Shown here: piece by piece, positions 17,145 to 25,425 of the stretch
How positions within the stretch are numbered: position 1 is the stretch's first letter
How the letters are laid out: the number at the start of each line of letters is the position of its first letter
NCBI GenBank assembly: GCA_023402175.1
Contig: JAEXCN010000497.1
Location: 1 to 64,000, forward strand
Direction: 5' to 3'
Source of the DNA: Pseudomonadota bacterium
GTDB taxonomy: Bacteria > Myxococcota_A > Polyangia > Polyangiales > Polyangiaceae
DNA length: 64,000 nucleotides
Made by a program: the position numbers and the translations under genes
Notes under the pieces: model-generated
What the model saw: the letters and a program-made list of their open reading frames with translations, nothing else
Database searches by the model: none
What the model was told of the DNA's origin: nothing

Positions 17145-19124
17145 TCACCTCCGGCTCGGCACGGCTGGCTCGATGACGCGGACCGCTTCCGGCGGGACGA
17201 GCTGCTCGAGCTGCCACGCCTGCAGATGTGCACGCGTCTGCAGCGTACGGAGGTGATCGCAGTACGCGCCGATGAATAGACCTCCGACGATGATGAAGGT
17301 CACGTGCATGACGCCGACGAGCGCAAGCGCCTCCTCGGAGAACACGAGCGCGCTGCCCGAGACGAGGAGATCGCCGCCGGGGAACGCATGGCGGACGGGA
17401 TGGAGCCCAAGCCACGCCAGGACGGTGGGTATTCCGATCGCGAGCGCGTTGATGCCGATCAAGAACCGCCGGTTGGACCTGGGCGTCTGGAGCGTCATCG
17501 CCATCACCATCACGGCTCCGATGGCCGGTACGACCACCACGGGCCCGTGGAGAAGCGATGACATCGCAAGCGCCAACGCGGCCGTGATCGTCACGGACGG
17601 GAACGTCGACCGATCGCGAGGCGCGTAGCGCCATTCGAACAGCGCCAGGGCAGCTGCCAGGAGCCAGAGCGCAAGCGGTATCAGCGCAATGTGCAGATCA
17701 CGGACACCGAGCGCGATTTCGAGGGGAACGAAGACGAGGGACGTCGCTCCATAGGCAATGGCTGCGCGCGGCAGCATGCTGCGCTGCGAAGCGTGCGACG
17801 CGAAATCGACGCGCTTCTCGACCTCCGGCACGCGCGTGCGTGGTGGAGCGGTGAGGAAGCCTACGAGCATCGCGAGCGCGTCGCGATTGTTCGGCGCCAG
17901 TGCGAGAGCACGACCGACCTCCTGGAGAGCCGTCGCGCGATCCGAGATCGAAGCGTCCGCTCGCTGCGACGCGTCGCGCGCACGGGCGAGATGGAGGTCG
18001 GCGAGTTGCTGGCGGAGCTCGATGTCGCGGTCGCCGCTCAGATACGACTCGACCGCGTCGGCAAGGTCGCGGGCGCGCGGGTAGCGCTCGGTCCTCTGCA
18101 AGGACGTCGCTCGCACGCAGGCTTGCTCGAGTTCGGGAGCGACATCGCGATGAGGCGCGCGGATCGACGGCCGGGCCTCGACGCCTCGGACTGCACGCGC
18201 GAAGATCGCCGCTGCCGCGCCCCATCCCTGGAGAGGTTCGAGCGTGAGTATCTCGAACAGGATCGCGCCGAGCGCGTAGATGTCGGCGCGCGCATCGATG
18301 TCCTCGCCCTTGATCTGCTCCGGCGCCATGTACTGCGGAGTGCCGAGAACGACACCGTGTGCCGTCTCCCCGCCGTCGACCCCGCTGAGGGCGTTCCGCT
18401 CGCTCGTCGGACCAGCATCGAAACTGCTCTCAGGTGTGACGACCCTCGGATCCAGGGACTTCGAGGCGGAGCGCACCTTCGCGAGGCCCCAATCGAGCAC
18501 GTACACCTCACCGTGCCTTCCGAGCATCACGTTCGCCGGCTTCAGATCCCGGTGGATGACGCCGTGCTCGTGTCCGAACTCGACGGCGAGACACACGCGG
18601 ACGAAGGCCGCGAGCAGCTTGTGGCGCGTATGGACACGCTCGGCGGCCAGGTCGCCTCGGCGCAGGCGATCGACGATGTCCTCGAGCGTCACTCCGCGGA
18701 CGCGACGCATCGTGAAGAACGCGCGCCCCTCCTCGTCGCGGCCGACGTCGTACACGGGGACGATGGCAGGATGCTCGAGCTGTCCCTGCACGCGCGCCTC
18801 TCGCACGAAGCGCTGTCGGAGATCGTCGCGGCGCAACGCCGAGCTCCGCATGAGCTTCATTGCCACGTCGCGTCCGATCACCCGATCACGACAGAGCTGG
18901 ACCTCGCCCATGCCCCCTTCGCCGAGCTGACGTCTCGTCTCGTATCGCTGCTCGGACGGGTAGAGGACGAAGTCGGCGTCCGGGTCTTCGATGATTTCCG
19001 GTTCCGAGACGCGCGGCGTGAAGCCCGTCACGGGGCTCCCTGACTCGATGGTGGTGCGCCCTGATTCGAGCGTGGTCGTCCCGTGCAGCTTGGTATCGGC
19101 GCTGCCTAGGTCTTCGTCCGCCAT
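17145..19124 (-). CDS. Ser/Thr protein kinase with C-terminal membrane domain
   Basis: The protein has 659 residues. The kinase domain (61-365) shows the Gly loop LGEGGMGEVQ, catalytic Lys90, the HRDLKPAN loop (191-198) and GTPQYMAPEQ. The magnesium motif is DWG (211-213) instead of DFG, a variant common among myxobacterial PknB-like kinases. Residues 370-425 form a helical, TPR-like segment, and about 445-625 hold six hydrophobic helices, so the kinase is tethered from its C-terminal side. This differs from the usual PknB layout with one helix and an external sensor. The first 55 residues are Thr/Ser-rich. Targets are unknown. Confidence 0.88.
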   Translation of the reverse strand: MADEDLGSADTKLHGTTTLESGRTTIESGSPVTGFTPRVSEPEIIEDPDADFVLYPSEQRYETRRQLGEGGMGEVQLCRDRVIGRDVAMKLMRSSALRRDDLRQRFVREARVQGQLEHPAIVPVYDVGRDEEGRAFFTMRRVRGVTLEDIVDRLRRGDLAAERVHTRHKLLAAFVRVCLAVEFGHEHGVIHRDLKPANVMLGRHGEVYVLDWGLAKVRSASKSLDPRVVTPESSFDAGPTSERNALSGVDGGETAHGVVLGTPQYMAPEQIKGEDIDARADIYALGAILFEILTLEPLQGWGAAAAIFARAVRGVEARPSIRAPHRDVAPELEQACVRATSLQRTERYPRARDLADAVESYLSGDRDIELRQQLADLHLARARDASQRADASISDRATALQEVGRALALAPNNRDALAMLVGFLTAPPRTRVPEVEKRVDFASHASQRSMLPRAAIAYGATSLVFVPLEIALGVRDLHIALIPLALWLLAAALALFEWRYAPRDRSTFPSVTITAALALAMSSLLHGPVVVVPAIGAVMVMAMTLQTPRSNRRFLIGINALAIGIPTVLAWLGLHPVRHAFPGGDLLVSGSALVFSEEALALVGVMHVTFIIVGGLFIGAYCDHLRTLQTRAHLQAWQLEQLVPPEAVRVIEPAVPSRR

Positions 19125-19209
19125 GCCTCATCGTCGGCGCGGCGGCGGATCGGAAGCAATACTCGGATGTCCGTGGCGCTGGCGAGCCGTTCCGGCCCGC
19201 ACATCGCGG

Positions 19210-19932
19210 TCATCCCCGGTCTCGCACCCGCAGCCTGGGTAGGAATCCATCCACGTGGGAAGCAAGGGCGCTCCACGGGAGGTCGTGGATGCCCGTCGTC
19301 GCTCGCCTGTTTCGGCGCTGGAGCGCGGCGATCAGGTCCGGGGTTCCGAGCGCACGCACGAAGAATTCCTGCGTGAGCTGCAGCCAGTGCTCGATCGGCG
19401 GACGCTGCTCCGACGCGACGATCTTGCGAGACAGCTCCTCGTGAGCACCGCTCATCAGCGCTGCGGAGAGCTCCCCATCGGCGTCGAGGCGCAGAAGGCC
19501 GTCCTGTCGCCATCGCGCGAGCCACTCGCGACTGCGTCGCTGCATGTCCTGCCGGAACGACTCGAACAAGAAGGCGTACTTGCCCTGACACCGGTTGAGG
19601 ACACGCATCGTCGTCCGGCTCTGCCAGAGGAACTCGTAGATCCGTACGTCACGCTCGATGACGAAATCGAGGACGGCGTCGGCATCGGTGGGGGGATCGG
19701 GATATTCGCTCGGCGCCGCAAAGAGCGATGCGCACCGCGCGATCCACGTCTCGACGATCTCGTCGAGCGCAGCCTCTTTGCTCTCGAAGTGCAGGTAGAA
19801 GGCCCCCAACGGGAGACCGACCCTCTTCGTGATGTCTTGGACGTCCGCGCCGAGAAGGCCGTGCTCCGCGAACGCTTCCTCCGCCGCTCCAAGGAGCACA
19901 CTCTTCACTTTCGGATCCCTCGCCCGTGACAC
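19210..19932 (-). CDS. TetR/AcrR-family transcriptional regulator
   Basis: The protein has 240 residues. Residues 10-55 form the TetR helix-turn-helix (AAEEAFAEHGLLGADVQDIT, then GAFYLHFESKEA), and the remaining helices form the ligand/dimer domain, unusually long at about 180 residues. The start is GTG 19932, supported by GGAGGGG eight bases before it. The 196-nt gap on its upstream side is shared with the divergent Clp ATPase gene, so that gene or the TetR gene itself is the likeliest target. The ligand is unknown. Confidence 0.85.
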   Translation of the reverse strand: MSRARDPKVKSVLLGAAEEAFAEHGLLGADVQDITKRVGLPLGAFYLHFESKEAALDEIVETWIARCASLFAAPSEYPDPPTDADAVLDFVIERDVRIYEFLWQSRTTMRVLNRCQGKYAFLFESFRQDMQRRSREWLARWRQDGLLRLDADGELSAALMSGAHEELSRKIVASEQRPPIEHWLQLTQEFFVRALGTPDLIAALQRRNRRATTGIHDLPWSALASHVDGFLPRLRVRDRG

Positions 19933-20128
19933 GCGCCCCTCCTCTCTCGTGTCTCGCTCCGATGTCCCGGACCGGGCGGCGTTGCGCCCGGCGGTCGCAT
20001 TCGACCGGCGGATCGATCATACGCAGCGCTCGACGAGATCTCGACAATGATCGCGAGCATCGGCGTTCCGGAGTGCGGCCGCGCTTTGTTTGGCCCACTC
20101 CCGGCCGACATGCGATCCCGGAAAGGCC

Positions 20129-22708
20129 ATGCAGCCGAAAGCCCGAGGAGTCGCGCCGGTTCGCCGCGAGCCGGATCTGATGGAGCTCAGGCATATCGCC
20201 GAAGAGATCGCCCGCGAGCGCAGCCAGAAGCCGACCACCACGCATCTGCTCGCCGCGCTCGCGAGCGGCAAGGACGATGCTGCTCAGCTTCTTCTCGAGC
20301 GCCGCCTCGATCCGGAGGTCATCTTGCGGGCCGCGCGGGTGACGACCGACGACGCCGCGGATGCCCTCGGTCGCGCGCTCCAGAAGGCGCGCGAGATGGC
20401 CGGCCGTACGGGCGCCGGACGGAACGACGCGCGGTCCATCCACGTCCTCTTCGCCCTCTGTCAGGAGCCGGGGACGGCTGCTCATCGCGCCCTCGTCCAG
20501 TGCGGGACGGACGTGACGCGCCTCCGCGTCGCGTCGATGCAGCTCGCCATGGGGATCGCGCCGCCGCGCCGTCCCGTGTCCGTTCCTGCGCCGTCCGTGA
20601 CGACGTCGGCGATGACGAAGGCTCGCACGACCGCGAGCCCGATGACCCCGCCGACGCCGCCGACGTCGAGCGCGCGCCCGAGCGGGCTCGTGCCGGTTGT
20701 CCCGCCGATGTCGCGGCCCACAGTCGATCCTCCGCGCCCGTCCGCTCCGCCGCCCGCGCCGAAACCGCCCGCGGTGAAGCCGGCAGCACCGAAGATCGCC
20801 GCGCCGGTGAAGGAGACGCACAAATCGAAGCGTCCGACGAAGGAGGCCGCCAAGGCAGGCGGCGCGCGTCTCGGTCGGTTCGGGCTCGATCCGAAGCAGT
20901 TCCCTCTCCTCTCGCAGGTCGGTCGCAACCTCACGGAGCTCGCCGAGCGTGGTGAGCTCGATCCCGTCGTCGGACGCGATGCCGAGATCGAGCGCGTCCT
21001 CGACGTGCTCGCGAAGCGTGAGCGGAGCAATGCATGCCTCGTCGGCGGTGCTGGCGTCGGCAAGACGAGCGTCGCGCGCGGGCTCGCGCAGCGCATCGCC
21101 GACGGTGTCGACGTCGCCTGCTTCGAGGAGCACGTCGTCATCGGCATCGAGCCTGCAGCGATCCTCGCGGGGACCGGAGTTCGAGGCTCGCTCGCGGAGC
21201 GCATCGGTCAGATCAAGGGAGAGATCGCGAAGGCGAAGGATCCCCACACGGGCCGAAGCCGCATCATCGTGTTCTTCGACGAGATCCACGTCCTCTTCGG
21301 TCCCGAGGCCGGAGACGAGGCCGTGACCGAGCTGAAGCTCGCGCTCGCGCGCGGAGAGCTCGCGTGCATCGGCGCGACGACGGAGAACGAGTACCGCCGC
21401 TCGATCGATGCCGATCCCGGCCTCGGGCGCTGCTTCACGCCGATCGAAGTCACCGAGCTCGGGCCCGAAGACGCGATGCTCGCCATCGAAGGCGTCGCCC
21501 CGCTGTTCGAAAAGCATCACGGCTGCACGTTCCACGAAGAGGCGATCGCGAAGGCGATCACGTGGAGCGTCCGGTACCTGCCGAACAAGGCGCTTCCGGA
21601 CAAGGCTGTCCAGATCCTCGACCTCGCCGGCGCGCGCACGCGGCGACGCGGCGAGCGAGCCGTCGAGATCGAGCAGGTCGCCGAGGTCGTGAGCGAGCTC
21701 GCGGGCGTGCCCGAGGAGCGCCTGCTCGAGACGGATGCCGAGCGACTGTTGCGGCTCGAGGAGCTGCTCGGGGAACGCATCGTCGGACACCGTCATGCGC
21801 TCGAGAAGATCGCGACCGTCCTTCGTCGCAACGCGTCCGGCTTCCGCTCGCGCCGCCCGATCGGGACGTTCCTCCTCCTCGGTCCGACCGGCGTCGGCAA
21901 GACGGAGACGGCGAAGGCGATCGCCCAGTGCCTCTTCCACTCGAGCGATGCGATGACACGGCTCGATCTCTCGGAATACGCCGAGTCGCACGCGATCTCG
22001 CGTCTCGTCGGTGCGCCTCCGGGCTACGTCGGCCACGACTCCGGCGGGCAGCTCACCGAAGCCGTACGCCGGCGACCGTATCAGGTGGTGCTGCTCGACG
22101 AGATCGAGAAGGCCCACCGTGACGTCCTCGAAGGCTTCCTCCAGGTCTTCGACGAAGGACGCATGACGGACGGCCGCGGCCGCACCATCGACTTCACGAA
22201 CACCGTGATCCTCCTCACGTCGAACATCGGCGCCGAGCTCTCGCCACAAGCGACCACACGAGGCCGGATCGGCTTCGGCGCCACTCGGCGCGACGCAAAG
22301 GAGCGCGATCGCGAGATCTCGCGCTACCAGGAGGCCGTGAGTGACGCTGCACGTCGCGCGCTCCCGCCCGAGCTCTTCAACCGACTCGACGAGGTGCTCG
22401 CGTTCGCGCCGCTCTCGCGCGAGGACGTCGCCGAGGTGGCGCGCCGGATCCTGCGGACGCTCGCAAAGGACCTCGAGGAGGCTCGCGGCGTGAAGCTCGA
22501 TGCGAGCCCGGAGGCGATCGAAGCGTTGCTCGATGCCGGCGGCTTCGATCCGGAGATGGGCGCGCGGCCGATGCGTCGTGCGATCGGTCGGCTCGTCGAG
22601 GCGCCGATCGCTGAGATGATCCTCAAGGGCGAGCTCCGCCGGGGCGACGTCGCGATGGTCGAGGTCGAGAACGGCGCGCTCGTCGTCGACGCGGTGACGC
22701 CTCGTTAG
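20129..22708 (+). CDS. ClpA/ClpC-like AAA+ unfoldase (Clp/Hsp100 class I)
   Basis: The protein has 859 residues. The N-domain (about 15-142) resembles Clp_N; residues 145-248 are a long Pro/Ala/Lys linker; the first ATPase domain has Walker A GGAGVGKTS (306-314) and Walker B IIVFFDEIH; a short helical join without a coiled M-domain leads to the second ATPase domain with GPTGVGKTET and VVLLDEIEKA. An IGF tripeptide in GRIGFGATRR sits where ClpA/ClpC carry the ClpP-binding loop, so it probably feeds a peptidase. No clpP, clpS or mcsAB is adjacent. ATG 20129 was chosen because GGAAAGG precedes it. Confidence 0.88.
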   Translation: MQPKARGVAPVRREPDLMELRHIAEEIARERSQKPTTTHLLAALASGKDDAAQLLLERRLDPEVILRAARVTTDDAADALGRALQKAREMAGRTGAGRNDARSIHVLFALCQEPGTAAHRALVQCGTDVTRLRVASMQLAMGIAPPRRPVSVPAPSVTTSAMTKARTTASPMTPPTPPTSSARPSGLVPVVPPMSRPTVDPPRPSAPPPAPKPPAVKPAAPKIAAPVKETHKSKRPTKEAAKAGGARLGRFGLDPKQFPLLSQVGRNLTELAERGELDPVVGRDAEIERVLDVLAKRERSNACLVGGAGVGKTSVARGLAQRIADGVDVACFEEHVVIGIEPAAILAGTGVRGSLAERIGQIKGEIAKAKDPHTGRSRIIVFFDEIHVLFGPEAGDEAVTELKLALARGELACIGATTENEYRRSIDADPGLGRCFTPIEVTELGPEDAMLAIEGVAPLFEKHHGCTFHEEAIAKAITWSVRYLPNKALPDKAVQILDLAGARTRRRGERAVEIEQVAEVVSELAGVPEERLLETDAERLLRLEELLGERIVGHRHALEKIATVLRRNASGFRSRRPIGTFLLLGPTGVGKTETAKAIAQCLFHSSDAMTRLDLSEYAESHAISRLVGAPPGYVGHDSGGQLTEAVRRRPYQVVLLDEIEKAHRDVLEGFLQVFDEGRMTDGRGRTIDFTNTVILLTSNIGAELSPQATTRGRIGFGATRRDAKERDREISRYQEAVSDAARRALPPELFNRLDEVLAFAPLSREDVAEVARRILRTLAKDLEEARGVKLDASPEAIEALLDAGGFDPEMGARPMRRAIGRLVEAPIAEMILKGELRRGDVAMVEVENGALVVDAVTPR

Positions 22709-22736
22709 ACCAGACGCCGTCGGATACCATTCAGCC

Positions 22737-23756
22737 ATTCGCCCGCTCGTCGCTCTCCTCCTCGTCGGCGCGTGTGCCGTGACCGCATGTGGCGGCGCGG
22801 ACGGCGCATCACGACCTCCCGCCGTTCCGGAGGCGAAGGGCGGACGCGCCCGTCTCGCGACGGCCGCGCCTTCCGGCGACAGCCCCAAAGCGCTCACGCG
22901 CAGGGCGGCGCTTCGCTTCGAGATCCGCGGCCGCTCCTTCCCGCTGCCCGTGGTCTCCGGGACGATCGCCGGGCGGCCCGTGCTCATGCTCGTCGACACC
23001 GGTGCGAACTCGCACGTGATCGCCGGCTGGCTCGCGCGGAAGCTCGGGCTCCCGATGAAGAAGCTCGGTGACATCGGGACCGACCACGTCGGCAAGTCGA
23101 TCTCGACGTACCGAATAGACAAGCTCGAGATGGCGATCGACGAGTGGGGCCCGCTCTCCGCGACGACGGTGCTCGCGACCGAGGTGCCGGACGTCATCGA
23201 GAGGCTCGGCATCGGCGCGTTCATCTCGCCGCAGCGCCTGGAGGAAGAGGGCGATGCCGTCGTCCTCGACCTCGCGAAGGGAGAGCTTCGCGCCGCCTGG
23301 TGGGACGAGGCGCGCTACGAGCTCTCGGCGACCGGCACCTCGCTCGTGGAGCCCGATCAGGCGCGCGCCTGCGAGGAGAGCGACGGCCCCGTCAAGGGCC
23401 TCGCCTTCGTGGTCCCCGCGACGATCGATTCGCAAAGGGTGCAGCTCCTCGTCGACACCGGCGCCCAGCACTCCGACGTCTTCACGACCTCGGCCGCGGG
23501 ACAGAAGCTCGCGAGCCAGAGCACGCCGAACAAGGAGGCGATGTACACGGCGTCGGGAAAGATCTCCGCCCGCAAGCTCCGAGGCGCGAAGGTCACGACG
23601 GGCTCCTTCGCCGTCACCACCGACGTGGATCTGATCCAAGGGGTCGCCGACGGCTCTTGCCCGCGCGACGGGGTCCTCGCGATGGACGTCCTCCGAAGCT
23701 GCTCGCTCCTGTTCGGACGATCGCAAATCCACGGCCGCTGCGCTCCTCCGAAGTAG
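22737..23756 (+). CDS. Retropepsin-like aspartyl protease lipoprotein with an apparent ATT start
   Basis: The core has two aspartyl-protease half-sites, LVDTGANSH and LVDTGAQHS, each with the Asp-Thr-Gly triad, so one chain could form both halves of the active site as in pepsins. The first normal start codon is GTG 22779, but 14 in-frame codons immediately upstream encode RPLVALLLVGACAV, which with the following TACGG makes a textbook lipoprotein signal. The only candidate initiator in front of it is ATT 22737; no ATG, GTG or TTG occurs in frame after the clp stop. I annotate the ATT start for that reason. A periplasmic or outer-membrane peptidase role is inferred. It lies 28 nt after clp and may be co-transcribed. 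Confidence 0.6.
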   Translation: MRPLVALLLVGACAVTACGGADGASRPPAVPEAKGGRARLATAAPSGDSPKALTRRAALRFEIRGRSFPLPVVSGTIAGRPVLMLVDTGANSHVIAGWLARKLGLPMKKLGDIGTDHVGKSISTYRIDKLEMAIDEWGPLSATTVLATEVPDVIERLGIGAFISPQRLEEEGDAVVLDLAKGELRAAWWDEARYELSATGTSLVEPDQARACEESDGPVKGLAFVVPATIDSQRVQLLVDTGAQHSDVFTTSAAGQKLASQSTPNKEAMYTASGKISARKLRGAKVTTGSFAVTTDVDLIQGVADGSCPRDGVLAMDVLRSCSLLFGRSQIHGRCAPPK

Positions 23757-23823
23757 CCCGGGTGCACAGGAGCCTTCCGCAGGCGACGGAACGTGGGCCG
23801 ACTTGATCTATCCTCCTCATCGC

Positions 23824-25353
23824 ATGCGCCAGCCCGACGCTGATGGACAGCCGCTCGTCGGGGACGTGATCGCGGGCAAGTACCGCATCGAGAACATCGC
23901 CGGCGAAGGCGGGATGGGCATCGTCTACGAGGCGGAGCACGTCATCCTCCGGCAGCGCGTGGCCGTGAAGGCCCTCCTTCCCGGCACCGTCACGTCGTCC
24001 GAGGCGCTCGAGCGCTTCTCGCTCGAGGCATCGGCGATCGCGCGCATCGCGAGCGAGCACGTCGTGCGCGTGATGGATGCCGGATCGCTCCCGAACGGCG
24101 CGCCGTACCTCGTGATGGAGTACCTCGACGGCTGTGACCTCGCTGAGCTGCTCGCCTTCCGGCGAACCTTGCCCGCCGCAGAGGTCGTCGACTTCGCGCT
24201 CCAAGCCCTCGAAGCGCTCGCGCACGCGCATGCCGCCCGTGTGATCCATCGCGATCTCAAGCCGGCCAACCTGTTCCTCGCCAAGCGCCCGGACGGCCGG
24301 CGGGTCATCAAGCTCGTCGACTTCGGCATCTCGAAGGCGTTCGACGCGACCCCCGAAGGCGATCGCGTCCTCGGGTCGCCTGCGTACATGTCCCCGGAGC
24401 AGCTCGAAAACCGTTTGCTCGACGTCCGGACGGATCTCTGGTCCCTCGGCGTCGTCCTCTACGAGCTGATCTCCGGCTCGCCTCCTTACACGGGCGCGTT
24501 CGCCGAGCTCGTGACTGCGATCCGCAAGACGGACGCGGTTCCGCTGAGCGAGAAGGTCCCCGGCGTCGCGCCGGAGCTGTCGAAGATCGTCGCGCGCTGC
24601 CTCCAGCGGGATCCCGCGAAGCGATGGGCGAGCACCGCCGAGCTCGCCCGTGCGCTCGTTCCGCACGGCTCGGGCGTGTGGGACAGCGCGCTCGAGCGGA
24701 TCGAACGTGCGCTGTCGAACACGACGCCGGTGCGAACGCCGCGGCGCTTCGAGTCGCTCGACAACGCGCTGTCGGCGCTCGAAGCGGAATGGAATCGCGA
24801 TCACGGCATCGAGACGCTCTCACCGCCGGAGGAGGAGGTCGTCATCAAGAGCCGCTCGGGGCTGACCGCCGAGGAGGCGTTCGGCGCGACGATCCCCGCG
24901 CCGCCCTCCGAAGCGCACTTCGTCATCCTCGGAGCTCCGATTGGCCCATCGTCGACGCGAAGGCCCGCCCTCCGCATCCTGCTCATCGACGACAGCGAGC
25001 TCGTCCTCGGCCTGCATGCGCAGGTGCTCACGACGCATGGCTTCGACGTGCGCACGACGACATCGGTTGGCGAGTTCGAGGCGCTCGTCGACAGCTGGAA
25101 GCCGCATCTCGTCCTGATGGACATCCAGATGCCCGGCACGAGCGGCGACGAGCTGTGTCGTAGCGTGAAGGCGCGCTTCCGGGCGACGCTCCCTGTCGTC
25201 TTCGTCTCGGACCTGCCGCCCGAAGCGCTCGCTGCACACACGAAAGCCGCGGGCGCCGACGCGTTCTTTGCGAAGACGAGCGACTGGGCGGCGTTCGTCG
25301 ACTTCGTCCGGAACATCCTCGCGATCACGTATTCGCCCGAAGACCTCCCGTGA
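23824..25353 (+). CDS. Ser/Thr kinase fused to a C-terminal response-regulator receiver domain
   Basis: The protein has 509 residues. The kinase domain (20-285) is complete: GEGGMG loop, Lys49, HRDLKPAN from 142, DFG 166-168, and GSPAYMSPEQ. A 95-residue linker leads to a receiver domain (384-503) with the acidic pair LLIDDSE, phospho-acceptor Asp433 in LVLMDIQMPG, Ser462 in the Thr switch position and Lys484 in FFAKTS. This joins eukaryote-like phosphorylation to two-component input in one soluble protein. No histidine kinase is adjacent; the closest lies at 50.7-52.5 kb. The start is ATG 23824 rather than TTG 23803, because the seven extra residues are outside the family pattern. Confidence 0.88.
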   Translation: MRQPDADGQPLVGDVIAGKYRIENIAGEGGMGIVYEAEHVILRQRVAVKALLPGTVTSSEALERFSLEASAIARIASEHVVRVMDAGSLPNGAPYLVMEYLDGCDLAELLAFRRTLPAAEVVDFALQALEALAHAHAARVIHRDLKPANLFLAKRPDGRRVIKLVDFGISKAFDATPEGDRVLGSPAYMSPEQLENRLLDVRTDLWSLGVVLYELISGSPPYTGAFAELVTAIRKTDAVPLSEKVPGVAPELSKIVARCLQRDPAKRWASTAELARALVPHGSGVWDSALERIERALSNTTPVRTPRRFESLDNALSALEAEWNRDHGIETLSPPEEEVVIKSRSGLTAEEAFGATIPAPPSEAHFVILGAPIGPSSTRRPALRILLIDDSELVLGLHAQVLTTHGFDVRTTTSVGEFEALVDSWKPHLVLMDIQMPGTSGDELCRSVKARFRATLPVVFVSDLPPEALAAHTKAAGADAFFAKTSDWAAFVDFVRNILAITYSPEDLP

Positions 25354-25425
25354 GCGAGGCAGCGCTCTGCCGTGAAGATTCCCGACTTCGGAGCGAGATG
25401 AGGATATCGAATCGTAAAGTGCCGC

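Noticed and set aside
19649..23224. Long minus-strand open frame (about 1190 codons) across the TetR and Clp genes
   Set aside because: It is Arg/Asp/His-rich with no motif, while the opposite strand carries complete TetR and Clp signatures. Long antisense frames are usual at this GC content.
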